From Azospirillum sp. (GTDB lineage Bacteria > Pseudomonadota > Alphaproteobacteria > Azospirillales > Azospirillaceae), in NCBI GenBank assembly GCA_027486405.1, contig JAIXPD010000070.1, positions 1 to 33,765 on the forward strand: DNA of 33,765 bases. Direction: 5' to 3'. Below, one piece after another: positions 15,672 to 23,737 of this stretch. Every line of letters begins with the position of its first letter. Position 1 is the stretch's first letter. Position numbers and translations under genes: made by a program. Below the pieces are notes generated by a model. It saw only the letters and a program-made list of their open reading frames with translations. It was not told where the DNA came from and did not search any database.

Positions 15672-16964
15672 ATGGACGATTCTGTTTCCACAAGAACAAT
15701 GGCAAAAATCACCAGGCGATTTTTGCCCATTCTGTTTGTGTGCTTTGTCATATCATTTCTTGATCGCGTCAATGTCGGGTTCGCGGCATTGACGATGAAC
15801 GCGGATATCGGGCTGTCCGCCGCCCAATTCGGTTTTGGTGCGGGATTGTTTTTCATCACCTACGTCCTGGCGGAGGTTCCTTCGAATCTGGCGCTGGAGC
15901 GCTACGGCGCGCGGCTGTGGATCGCGCGGATCATGGTGACGTGGGGCGTGCTGTCGGCGGGAACCGCCTTTGTGCAAGGCCCCACCAGCTTTTACGCGGT
16001 GCGCTTGCTGTTGGGCGCGGCGGAAGCCGGATTTTTCCCGGGCATCATCTTCTTCCTGACCCATTGGGTTCCGCCCGCATATCGCGGTCGCTTCATCGGC
16101 GCGTTCATGGCCGCCATGCCGGTGGCCAGCGTCATCGGCTCGCCGGTGTCTGGCCTGATCCTGGGGATGGATGGGGTTTGGGGCCTGCATGGCTGGCAAT
16201 GGCTGTTCCTCATCGAAGCGCTTCCGGCCATCCTGCTGGCTCCGGTCGTCTATCTCGTGCTGTCTGACAAGCCCGATGACTGCGATTGGTTGGCGGACGA
16301 CGAAAAGGCTTGGTTGGGCAAGGCTCTGGCGCAGAGCGAGGGGGCGACCGCCGCGCATGTCGGTTTTTGGGACGTGGTCCGCACCCCGGCGGTGCTGCTG
16401 TTGGCGGTGGCGTGGTTCGGCCTCACCGGGATCAATTACGGCCTCAGCTTCTTCATGCCGCAAATCGTGTCCGGGTTCGGCGGATCCAAGCTGACGGTCG
16501 GTCTGCTGTCGGCGTTGCCCTTCGCCTGCGCCGGGATCGCCATGATCCTGTGGGGCGCGCGGTCGGACCGGCTGGGCGAGCGTCGCCTGCACATCTGTGG
16601 GGCGGTGCTGCTGTCCATTGTCGGTCTGATCGGCACGGCGTTTTCCAGCACGCTGGTCGTGAAGCTGGTGTTTCTGTGCGTGGCGAGCGCCGGGATCTTT
16701 TCTGCTTTGCCGCTGTTCTGGTCGTTGCCGCCCACTGTGTTGCCGCGCGCGGCCTTCGCGGCGGGCATCGCCGCCATCAACGCGGTGGGCAATCTGTCGG
16801 GCTTCATCCAGCCGACCATCATGGGGCAGTTCCGCGACCGCTTTGGCGGGTTCGAAGGGGGGCTGGGGTCCATCGCCGTCTGCGCGACCATCGGCGTCCT
16901 GCTGATCTGGTGGGTGTCCCGGCCGTCGCCGGGTCTTGCGACCAACAGCCCCGTTCATTCCTGA
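15672..16964 (+). CDS. MFS transporter, anion:cation symporter family
   Basis: This is a 430-residue protein with about 12 membrane segments. FLDRVNVGFAALTMNADIGLS, FFITYVLAEVPSNLALERYGARLWIARIMVTWG, LLGAAEAGFFPGIIFFLTHW and RGRFIGAFMAA are the signature of the anion:cation symporter (ACS) family, which takes up phthalate, tartrate, glucarate, hexuronates and similar organic acids by proton symport. The start at 15672 is preferred because GGGAGGAAAAAC lies directly upstream. It is first in a seven-gene run with gaps of 19-64 bases. It gives the island a second, non-TRAP uptake route, perhaps for the lactone or a different acid form. Confidence 0.92.
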   Translation: MDDSVSTRTMAKITRRFLPILFVCFVISFLDRVNVGFAALTMNADIGLSAAQFGFGAGLFFITYVLAEVPSNLALERYGARLWIARIMVTWGVLSAGTAFVQGPTSFYAVRLLLGAAEAGFFPGIIFFLTHWVPPAYRGRFIGAFMAAMPVASVIGSPVSGLILGMDGVWGLHGWQWLFLIEALPAILLAPVVYLVLSDKPDDCDWLADDEKAWLGKALAQSEGATAAHVGFWDVVRTPAVLLLAVAWFGLTGINYGLSFFMPQIVSGFGGSKLTVGLLSALPFACAGIAMILWGARSDRLGERRLHICGAVLLSIVGLIGTAFSSTLVVKLVFLCVASAGIFSALPLFWSLPPTVLPRAAFAAGIAAINAVGNLSGFIQPTIMGQFRDRFGGFEGGLGSIAVCATIGVLLIWWVSRPSPGLATNSPVHS

Positions 16965-16983
16965 TGCGTGAGGACAACGCGCC

Positions 16984-17799
16984 ATGACCCCCGCTTTCGA
17001 CGCCGCGACCCGGACCGGCTTGCCGGAATACGAGGTGTACGCGGTCAAATACGCCGAATTGAAAGGCCGCCCTTCGACCGACATTTTTCTGGGCAGCGAT
17101 CCGCACGACCCGACCGTGGACATGGATTACTTCGTGTGGGTGATCCGGTCCGGCGCGACGGCCATCGTCATCGACATGGGCTTCACCCGCGCGGTCGGGG
17201 AACGCCGTCGCCGGACCTTCCTGCGCTGCCCGGGGGAGGGGCTGGCGCGGCTGGGGGTGGATCCGGGCCGGGTGACGGACGTCATCGTGACGCACCTCCA
17301 CTACGATCATGTTGGCAACTACGCGCTCTTCCCAAACGCCACTTTCCACATCCAGGACAAGGAAATGGCGTTCGCCACCGGGCGGATGATGCGGCACCGC
17401 TGCCTGTGCGCGGCCTACGAACCCGAGGATGTGGTGGAACTGGTGCGCAACGTCTTCAAGGGGCGCGTCGCCTTCCACGACGGGGACGACGTCCTGGCAC
17501 CGGGTGTGTCGGTTCATCTGGCGGCGGGCCACACCGCCGGTTTGCAGTTCGTCCGGGTCAACACGCGCCGTGGCTGGCTGGTGCTGGCGTCCGACGCCTG
17601 CCATTATTACCGTCATCTGGAACGGAACGAGGTGTTTCCGCTCGTCACCAATCTTCCGGCCCTGCTGGACGGCTATGACCGTTTGCGCCGTTTGTCGTCC
17701 GATCCGTCCCTGGTCATTCCCGGTCATGATCCGCTGGTGATGGCGCGCCATCCACGGGTTGCCGAAGATCCGGACGGATTGACGATCCGGCTGGATTGA
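16984..17799 (+). CDS. Metallo-beta-lactamase fold hydrolase, N-acyl homoserine lactonase-like
   Basis: This is a 271-residue protein. THLHYDHVG gives His104, His106, Asp108 and His109, followed by His183 (AGHTAG), Asp204 (SDACHYY) and His248 (PGHDP). This is the complete two-metal site of MBL lactonases such as AiiA/AttM. The N-terminal pattern (YAVKYAELKGRPSTDIFLG, then DYFVWVIRSG) is also that of this group. It lies within a catabolic operon, 19 bases after a carboxylate transporter and 35 bases before a CitE-like lyase, and has no luxI/luxR nearby. I therefore read it as a lactonase that opens a dietary gamma-lactone rather than a quorum quencher. No signal peptide is seen, so the lactone would be opened in the cytoplasm. 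Confidence 0.88.
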   Translation: MTPAFDAATRTGLPEYEVYAVKYAELKGRPSTDIFLGSDPHDPTVDMDYFVWVIRSGATAIVIDMGFTRAVGERRRRTFLRCPGEGLARLGVDPGRVTDVIVTHLHYDHVGNYALFPNATFHIQDKEMAFATGRMMRHRCLCAAYEPEDVVELVRNVFKGRVAFHDGDDVLAPGVSVHLAAGHTAGLQFVRVNTRRGWLVLASDACHYYRHLERNEVFPLVTNLPALLDGYDRLRRLSSDPSLVIPGHDPLVMARHPRVAEDPDGLTIRLD

Positions 17800-17834
17800 C
17801 GCGTGCCGCAGAATGACAAGGGTGTGAGGGCGTG

Positions 17835-18734
17835 ATGAGATTGCGAAACCCGCTGTTCGCTCCGGCGGATTCGGAGCGGAAAATCCAAAAGGCGCTGGCC
17901 TCGGCGGCGGACGCCGTGATTCTTGATCTTGAGGACAGCGTCGCGGTGTCCGCCAAGGAGGCGGCGCGCCTTGCGGCGGTGTCGGCGATCACCGGCCATC
18001 GGCATCGATCAGGGGAGCGTCCGGGTTTGATCGTTCGCATCAACCCCTATGGCACGCCGTGGCATCTTGCCGATTTGGCGGAGGTGGTCGCCGCCGGGCC
18101 GGACGCGATCCTGCTGCCCAAATGCAACGGGCCGGAGGATCTGCGGCGGCTCGACCACCATTTGGAGGCGTTGGAAACGGCGGCGGGGCGCGCGGTCGGC
18201 GGCATCGGTGTTTGGGCCCTGGCCACCGAATCCGCCCTGGCGCTGCAAAACCTTCACTACCGGGGGGTGACGCCCCGTTTGCGCGCCTTGCTGTTCGGGG
18301 CGGAGGATCTGTCCGCCGATTTCGGCATCGCGCCGAGGCGTCCCGACGGGCGATGGACCGCGCCCATCGCGGCGGCGCGCGCCGCTCTGCTCACCGCCGC
18401 CGCCGCCGCCGGGGTTCCGGCCATCGACACGCCCTTCCCCGACACCCGCGCGCCCGACGTCCTGTTGGCCGAAACCGCTGCGGCGGTCAGCGACGGCTTT
18501 TCCGGCAAGCAATGCATCCACCCCGATCAGATCGACCCGGTCGCCGCTCTGTTCACCCCGTCGCCGGACCGCGTCGCCTGGGCGCGCGCGGTGCGGAATC
18601 TGTTCGCGGGCAACCCGCAAAACGGCGTTCTCACCCTGGACGGTCGGATGCTTGACGGTCCCCATCTGAAATTGGCCGAACGCATCCTGAGCGCCGCCTC
18701 CGCCGACGGCGACGCGGCGGACGGAACCGCCTGA
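17835..18734 (+). CDS. HpcH/HpaI aldolase / CitE-like acyl-CoA lyase
   Basis: This is a 299-residue TIM-barrel lyase of the citrate lyase beta/malyl-CoA lyase group. It has FAPADSERKIQKAL, DLEDSV (Asp31, Glu33, Asp34), Arg69 (RINP), Lys96 (LLPK), Glu132 (ATES), Asp158 (GAEDLS) and the C-terminal GKQCIHPDQ. Glu132 and Asp158 would hold Mg2+. These enzymes cleave a 3-hydroxyacyl-CoA or acyl-ACP into acetyl-CoA and a keto acid: citryl to oxaloacetate, citramalyl to pyruvate, malyl to glyoxylate. It is followed 44 bases later by a CitF-like CoA-transferase, but there is no CitD acyl carrier gene, so free CoA thioesters are the probable substrates. The adjacent glycerate genes suggest hydroxypyruvate as the keto product (inference). 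The ATG at 17835 follows GAGGG. Confidence 0.9.
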   Translation: MRLRNPLFAPADSERKIQKALASAADAVILDLEDSVAVSAKEAARLAAVSAITGHRHRSGERPGLIVRINPYGTPWHLADLAEVVAAGPDAILLPKCNGPEDLRRLDHHLEALETAAGRAVGGIGVWALATESALALQNLHYRGVTPRLRALLFGAEDLSADFGIAPRRPDGRWTAPIAAARAALLTAAAAAGVPAIDTPFPDTRAPDVLLAETAAAVSDGFSGKQCIHPDQIDPVAALFTPSPDRVAWARAVRNLFAGNPQNGVLTLDGRMLDGPHLKLAERILSAASADGDAADGTA

Positions 18735-18778
18735 CGCCATCCCAGGCCCGCCACAGACACACCCGAAGGAAACCACCC

Positions 18779-20317
18779 ATGATCCGTTCCGTTCCGGCCT
18801 TCATCGAGGGGTATGGGCCGGTCGAACCGTTCGCCGGGGCCTTTGCCCGTTTGGGACCGGCCACCCGGCGCGCTGTGACCCGGCAGGCCGTCCGTCCCGG
18901 ACAGACAAAGTTGCTGCCGTCCATCCGGGCGGCCATCGAAGCCTGCGGTCTGAAGGACGGGGCCACGGTGTCGTTCCACCACCATCTGCGCAACGGCGAC
19001 GATGTGCTGCGCGTGGTGATGGCGGAGATCGCGGCGATGGGGTTCCGCGACATCACGGTGGCCGCGACCTCACTGTTTCCGGTCCATGCCCCGTTGGCCG
19101 ATCACATCCGCAACGGGGTCGTCAGCGGGATCAGCGCCACCTACATCCGTGGCCCCGTCGCCGACGCCATCGCCGCCGGGGCGTTGCCGACACCGGCGGT
19201 TCTGCTGACCCATGGCGGGCGGGCGCGGGCACTGGAGGCGGGCGACATCCGCATCGACGTCGCCTTTGTCGCCGCCCCCACGGCGGACTCCTATGGCAAC
19301 ATCAACGGCGTGCAGGGCAAATCGGCCTGCGGCACCTTGGGCTATCCGATGGTGGACGCGCGCTGCGCCGACCGGGTGGTGGCCATCACCGACCATCTCG
19401 TTCCCTATCCGGCTTGTCCCATCGACATTTCGCAGGAGGACGTCGATTTCGTCGTGGCCATCGGCAGCATCGGCGATCCGCAACGCATCGTGTCCGGCAT
19501 CACCCGCGTCACCACCAAGCCGGAGGGCAAGGCGATCGCGGCGATGGCGGCGGCGGTGATCGACGCGTCCGGCCTGTTGAAGGACGGGTTTTCCTTTCAG
19601 ATGGGCGCGGGCGGCGTGTCGTTGGCCGTCGCCGACACGCTGAAAACCATCATGACCGAGCGGGGGATCGTGGGAAGCTTCGCGGCGGGCGGGATCACCG
19701 GAACCCTGGTGGACATGCTGGAGGCCGGGCTGTTCCGCACCCTGTTCGATGTCCAATGCTTCGATCTGAAGGCGGTGGACTCCTACCGCCGCAACCCGGC
19801 CCATCAATCCATGTCGGCCTCACAATACGGCAACCCCCACACGTGCGGGGCGGTCGTCAACCAGCTCGACGCCATGATGCTGGGCGCGGCGGAAGTCGAT
19901 CTGGATTTCAACGTCAACGTCACGCTTGGCAACAACGGCGTCATCCTGGGCGGTTCCGGCGGCCACAGCGATACGGCGGCGGGGGCCAAGCTGGCCTTGG
20001 TGACAACGTCGCTGGCGACGAACACCCATCCCAAGATCGTTGAACGGGTGTCCTTCGTCACCACCCCGGGCGACACCATCGACGCCGTCGTGACCGAAGG
20101 GGGCATCGCCGTCAATCCCCGGCGGGAGGATCTGCGCGAGCGGCTGCGCGACGCCGGTTTGCCGGTCGTGTCCATCGAAGAGCTTCAGCACAAGGCATCC
20201 CAGCGCGAGGGCGTGACACCGCCGCCGCCGGTCAACCCGGCGGAGGGCCGGATTCTCGCCGTTGGCCAATACCGCGACGGCACGGTGATCGACGTCATCC
20301 GCGCCAACCCCGGATGA
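18779..20317 (+). CDS. Citrate lyase alpha subunit-like CoA-transferase (CitF family)
   Basis: At 512 residues it is the full length of CitF. It shares KLLPSIRAAIEACGLKDGAT, VSFHHHLRNGDDVL, APTADSYGNINGVQGKSACG, FQMGAGGVSLAVADTL, GSFAAGGITG, TLFDVQCFDLKAV, NVNVTLGNNGVILGGSGGHSD and a C-terminal EGGIAVNPRR. In citrate lyase this subunit swaps the acetyl group on the carrier protein for citrate. No citD, citC, citG or citX is found within the window, so it probably transfers CoA between acetyl-CoA and a free hydroxy acid, leaving the CitE-like neighbour to regenerate acetyl-CoA. Together they would split a citrate-like acid into acetate and a keto acid. AAGGAA precedes the ATG. Confidence 0.9.
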   Translation: MIRSVPAFIEGYGPVEPFAGAFARLGPATRRAVTRQAVRPGQTKLLPSIRAAIEACGLKDGATVSFHHHLRNGDDVLRVVMAEIAAMGFRDITVAATSLFPVHAPLADHIRNGVVSGISATYIRGPVADAIAAGALPTPAVLLTHGGRARALEAGDIRIDVAFVAAPTADSYGNINGVQGKSACGTLGYPMVDARCADRVVAITDHLVPYPACPIDISQEDVDFVVAIGSIGDPQRIVSGITRVTTKPEGKAIAAMAAAVIDASGLLKDGFSFQMGAGGVSLAVADTLKTIMTERGIVGSFAAGGITGTLVDMLEAGLFRTLFDVQCFDLKAVDSYRRNPAHQSMSASQYGNPHTCGAVVNQLDAMMLGAAEVDLDFNVNVTLGNNGVILGGSGGHSDTAAGAKLALVTTSLATNTHPKIVERVSFVTTPGDTIDAVVTEGGIAVNPRREDLRERLRDAGLPVVSIEELQHKASQREGVTPPPPVNPAEGRILAVGQYRDGTVIDVIRANPG

Positions 20318-20371
20318 GCGATCCGCCGCCGCCTCGCCCCGCCCGCCTTGCTGACCACGGATTTCCCGATC

Positions 20372-21652
20372 ATGACCGTCTTGCCTGCCGCCTCGCCCCG
20401 CGCGCTGCTGCGGTGCCTGTTTGACGCGGCGGTGAACGCCGCCCAGCCCAACCATTGCCTGCCGCCGCATCTGCCGGAACCGCCCAAGGGGCGGCTGGTG
20501 GTGATCGGCGCGGGAAAGGCGTCCGCCGCGATGGCCCGCGTGGTCGAAACCCATTGGCCCGGCCCCCTGTCCGGTCTGGTGGTGACGCGCTACGGCTACG
20601 CCGTTCCGTGCGACCGCATCGAGATTGCCGAGGCGGCCCATCCGGTCCCGGACGCGGCGGGTCTGGACGCCGCCCGGCGGGTGATGGAGACGGTGCGCGG
20701 GCTGACGGCGGACGACACCGTGCTCTGCCTGATCTCCGGCGGTGGATCGGCCCTGCTGGCCCTGCCGCTCGACGGGGTGACGCTGGAGGACAAGCAGGCG
20801 GTCAGTCACGCGCTGCTGCGATCCGGGGCGATGATTTCAGAGATCAACTGCGTTCGGCGTCACCTGTCCGCCGTCAAGGGCGGGCGGTTGGCGGCGGCCT
20901 GCCATCCCGCGCGGGTCGTCACCCTGCTGATGTCCGACGTGCCGGGCGACCATCCGGGCGACATCGCGTCCGGGCCGACGGTGGCCGACGCCACCACCTG
21001 CGCCGACGCCCTGGCCATCCTCGACCGTTTCGCCATTGATGGGCCGACACGGGTGCGGGCGGCTTTGGACAGTGGGCGGGGGGAAAGCGTCAAGCCGGGC
21101 GACCCGCGTCTTGCCCGCAGCGAAACCCGCATGATCGCCACCCCGGCCATGGCGCTGGAGGCCGCAGCCGCCGTCGCGCGGGCGGCGGGCTATCCCGTCC
21201 ACATTCTGGGGGACGCCATCGAGGGGGAAGCCAAGGACGTCGGGACCACGCTGGCGGGAATCGCCCTGCATGTGGCCAAGCGGAACCAGCCGTTCGCCGC
21301 GCCGTGCGTTCTGCTCTCCGGCGGGGAAACCACCGTCACCGTGCGCGGGCAGGGGCGGGGAGGCCGCAATGTGGAGTTCCTGTTGGCCTTTGGCGTCGCG
21401 GTTGACGGGCATCCACGCATCCACGCCCTGGCGGCGGACACCGACGGGGTGGACGGCGTCGAGGAGATCGCCGGCGCCACTTTCGGCCCCGACAGCCTGC
21501 GGCGGGGCTGGGCGCTCGGGCTGAACCCAAAGGACCGTTTGGCCAACAATGACGGCCATGGCTATTTCGGGGCCTTGGGCGACAGCCTCGTCACCGGCCC
21601 GACCCTGACCAACGTGAACGATTTTCGCGCCATTCTGATCGACCGCCCCTGA
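20372..21652 (+). CDS. Glycerate 2-kinase (DUF4147/MOFRL family)
   Basis: This is a 426-residue kinase. The N-terminal DUF4147 domain shows VVIGAGKASAAMA, AAHPVPD, LISGGGSALLALP and ISEINCVRRHLSAVKGGRLA. The C-terminal MOFRL domain has LLSDVPGDHPGDIASGPT, LLSGGETTVTVRGQGRGGRN, LAADTDGVDG and a conserved ending. Enzymes of this family turn D-glycerate plus ATP into 2-phosphoglycerate, feeding lower glycolysis. The ATG at 20372 is chosen over an upstream TTG because homologues begin close to it; the ribosome site is weak. It lies 54 bases after the CitF-like gene and 31 bases before a D-2-hydroxyacid dehydrogenase. This pairing is the usual hydroxypyruvate-to-glycerate-to-2-phosphoglycerate module. 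Confidence 0.92.
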   Translation: MTVLPAASPRALLRCLFDAAVNAAQPNHCLPPHLPEPPKGRLVVIGAGKASAAMARVVETHWPGPLSGLVVTRYGYAVPCDRIEIAEAAHPVPDAAGLDAARRVMETVRGLTADDTVLCLISGGGSALLALPLDGVTLEDKQAVSHALLRSGAMISEINCVRRHLSAVKGGRLAAACHPARVVTLLMSDVPGDHPGDIASGPTVADATTCADALAILDRFAIDGPTRVRAALDSGRGESVKPGDPRLARSETRMIATPAMALEAAAAVARAAGYPVHILGDAIEGEAKDVGTTLAGIALHVAKRNQPFAAPCVLLSGGETTVTVRGQGRGGRNVEFLLAFGVAVDGHPRIHALAADTDGVDGVEEIAGATFGPDSLRRGWALGLNPKDRLANNDGHGYFGALGDSLVTGPTLTNVNDFRAILIDRP

Positions 21653-21683
21653 GGGCGGCGATCCTCTTGCTAAGGACACGCTC

Positions 21684-22640
21684 ATGAACATCGTGGTGCT
21701 CGACGGTTGGACCCTGAATCCGGGCGATCTGAGTTGGAGCGGCATCGAACGGCACGGCGATCTGACCGTGTATGACCGCACAGCCGCCGACCAGATTGTT
21801 GAGCGGATCGGCGACGCCGCCGTGGTCTTCACCAACAAGACTCCGCTGGCGCGGTCGGTGTTCGAACGCTGCCCGGCGCTGCGCTTCGTCTGCGTTCTGG
21901 CGACCGGCTACAACATCGTGGATGTGGCGGCGGCGCGGGACCATGGCGTCACCGTCTGCAACATCCCGACCTACGGCACGGCGTCGGTCGCGCAATACGC
22001 CACGGCGCTGCTGCTGGAACTGTGCCATCACGTCGGACGGCACAGCGACGACGCGCGGGCCGGTGGTTGGGCGCGCTCGCCCGACTGGTGCTATTGGCTG
22101 GCCCCGTCCATCGAGTTGAGCGGCAAGGCTCTGGGCGTCGTCGGTTTCGGCCGGATCGGGCAGGCCTTTGCCCGGGTGGGGCAGGCGCTGGGCATGTCCG
22201 TTCTGGCCTTTGACGCCCACCCGGATCGACGGCTGGAAAGCGAGACGCTGCGATATGTGGATCTTGACCGCCTGTACGCCGAATCCGACGTCATCAGCCT
22301 TCATTGCCCCCTGTTCGACTCCAACCGGGGCATGATCGACACGGCGGCCCTGGCCAAGATGAAGCGGACGGCCCTGCTGCTGAACACGTCGCGCGGTCCG
22401 TTGATCGTGGAACAGGATTTGGCCGACGCGCTGAACGTCGGTCGCATCGCCGGGGCCGCCCTTGATGTGCTGTGCGAAGAGCCGCCGCGCCCGGACAACC
22501 CGCTGTTGACCGCCCGCAACTGCATCGTCACGCCGCACATGGCGTGGTCGACCATGGAGGCCCGCCGCCGCATGATGGCCATCGCCGAGGAAAATCTCGT
22601 CGGCTATCTGACCGGACGGGTGGTCAACGCGATTTCCTGA
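21684..22640 (+). CDS. D-2-hydroxyacid dehydrogenase, probable glycerate dehydrogenase / hydroxypyruvate reductase
   Basis: This 318-residue protein has the NAD-binding GFGRIG at 154-159 and the catalytic triad Arg237 (NTSRGPL), Glu266 (LCEEPP) and His285 (TPHMAW). ATGYNIVDVAAARDHGVTVCN and GTASVAQYATALLLELC match glycerate dehydrogenases (HprA type). It reduces hydroxypyruvate or glyoxylate, or oxidises the hydroxy acid, with NAD(P)H. Position between glycerate 2-kinase and a MaoC hydratase favours hydroxypyruvate reduction to D-glycerate. AAGGA lies seven bases before the ATG. The residue after the beta-B strand is Asp (FDAHPDR), suggesting NADH over NADPH. Confidence 0.9.
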   Translation: MNIVVLDGWTLNPGDLSWSGIERHGDLTVYDRTAADQIVERIGDAAVVFTNKTPLARSVFERCPALRFVCVLATGYNIVDVAAARDHGVTVCNIPTYGTASVAQYATALLLELCHHVGRHSDDARAGGWARSPDWCYWLAPSIELSGKALGVVGFGRIGQAFARVGQALGMSVLAFDAHPDRRLESETLRYVDLDRLYAESDVISLHCPLFDSNRGMIDTAALAKMKRTALLLNTSRGPLIVEQDLADALNVGRIAGAALDVLCEEPPRPDNPLLTARNCIVTPHMAWSTMEARRRMMAIAEENLVGYLTGRVVNAIS

Positions 22641-22704
22641 CAGGACACCACGCCGCCCGCCATCTGCGGGGGGATGACGCGGCGCGTGACAGGGGGGGGA
22701 CGGC

Positions 22705-23547
22705 ATGACGCGTTTTGAGGATCTGCGGAATTGGATTGGTCGCTCGGAGCGCGCTGAGGACATCGCCACCCAGGCCCCTTTGACCGGGTTGGCGGCGACG
22801 CTGGACCATGACGTTCCACCCTGGCGCGCGGGCGAGGTTCCGCCGCTGGGCCATTGGCTGTATTTTCTGCCGCGCGCGCCACAGCGCGATCTGGCCGGGG
22901 ACGGCCACGCCCATAAGGGCGGTTTTCTTCCCCCGGTGGAGTTGCCGCGCCGCATGTGGGCGGGGGGCGACCTGTCTTTCCATCAGCCCATTCGCAGCGG
23001 CGAGGCCATCAGCCGCCACTCCGTCATTGACGACGTCGTGCCGAAACAGGGCCGCTCGGGCCGGATGGTGTTTGTGAAGGTCCGGCACGAGATCGCCACC
23101 GCCACCGGCCCCGCCGTGACCGAAATCCACGACATCGTGTATCGCGAGGCGGCCAAGCCCGACGATCCGCCCCCAGCGGGAGAGCGGCCCACCGAGGAAC
23201 CGGTGTGGAAGCGGTCGCTTGTTCCTGATCCGGTGCTGTTGTTCCGCTATTCGGCGCTGACCTTCAACGGCCATCGCATCCATTACGACCGCAGCTATTG
23301 CCGCGAGGTCGAGGGGTATCCGGGGTTGGTCTTCCACGGCCCTCTCAGCGCCACCTTGTTGGTCGATCTGTATCTGCGCCACAATCCGGGGGCGTGGATC
23401 ACCGGCTTTCGCTTTCGCGCCAAACGGCCCTTGTTTGACATTCATCCCTTGACCGTGTGTGCGGCACCAACCGAATCCGGTGCCCGGATGTGGGTGACGG
23501 ATCATGAGGGCTTCGTCGCCATGTCCGCTGAACTGGACGCGGGGTGA
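22705..23547 (+). CDS. MaoC/FAS1-like double hot-dog acyl-CoA hydratase (mesaconyl/itaconyl-CoA hydratase type)
   Basis: This 280-residue protein has an N-terminal FAS1-type dehydratase half (LDHDVPPWRAGEVPPLGHWLYFLP, MWAGGDLSFHQPIRSGE) and a C-terminal hot-dog half. The latter carries the catalytic-type sequence ALTFNGHRIHYDRSYCREVEG (residues 185-205, key His and Asp) and YPGLVFHGPLSATLL. This arrangement is that of the mesaconyl-C4-CoA hydratase/3-methylfumaryl-CoA hydratase group, whose relatives also act on itaconyl-CoA. They add water to a branched C5 unsaturated acyl-CoA to make citramalyl-CoA. That fits a CitE-like lyase in the same operon. It is the last gene of the run. A run of eight G lies just before the start and forms the ribosome site. 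Confidence 0.88.
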   Translation: MTRFEDLRNWIGRSERAEDIATQAPLTGLAATLDHDVPPWRAGEVPPLGHWLYFLPRAPQRDLAGDGHAHKGGFLPPVELPRRMWAGGDLSFHQPIRSGEAISRHSVIDDVVPKQGRSGRMVFVKVRHEIATATGPAVTEIHDIVYREAAKPDDPPPAGERPTEEPVWKRSLVPDPVLLFRYSALTFNGHRIHYDRSYCREVEGYPGLVFHGPLSATLLVDLYLRHNPGAWITGFRFRAKRPLFDIHPLTVCAAPTESGARMWVTDHEGFVAMSAELDAG

Positions 23548-23605
23548 GCTGGAGTGGCCTGGGAAAAGTGGAGAGCATCCGTTTTGATCAAGCTGTTTTC
23601 TGTTG

Positions 23606-23680
23606 TCAGGCTGTTCCTTTTCGGAGGAGTCCGTTGGCGATGGTGACGAGCTTCCGCATGACGGCGCTCTAGAGCGCCGT
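23606..23680 (-). mobile_element. Remnant of an IS transposase C-terminus (IS110/IS1111-like)
   Basis: Read on the minus strand, the stretch ending at the stop 23606-23608 encodes AVMRKLVTIANGLLRKGTA. This pattern (AxMRKLxxxxNxLLR) closes many IS110-type transposases. A stop codon lies just upstream inside the palindrome at 23661-23680, so only about 20 codons remain. No terminal repeats can be defined. The family assignment rests on one short motif and is tentative. Confidence 0.45.
23661..23680. repeat. 20-bp perfect palindrome with a third half-copy at 23702
   Basis: ACGGCGCTCT is followed directly by its reverse complement, and ACGGCGCTCT recurs at 23702-23711. Such a duplicated edge is what a target or element end left by transposition or excision would look like. 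Confidence 0.6.
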
Positions 23681-23737
23681 GCTCAAAACATGAAACAGTC
23701 CACGGCGCTCTATGCCTTTGTTTATCGAGCATCTTCA

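Noticed and set aside
16984..17799. Quorum-quenching AHL lactonase as the main function
   Set aside because: No acyl-homoserine-lactone genes are nearby and the gene is embedded in a catabolic operon; kept as an alternative only.
17835..20317. Classical anaerobic citrate fermentation locus
   Set aside because: citC, citD, citG, citX and a citrate carrier are absent, while glycerate genes and a C5-CoA hydratase are present.
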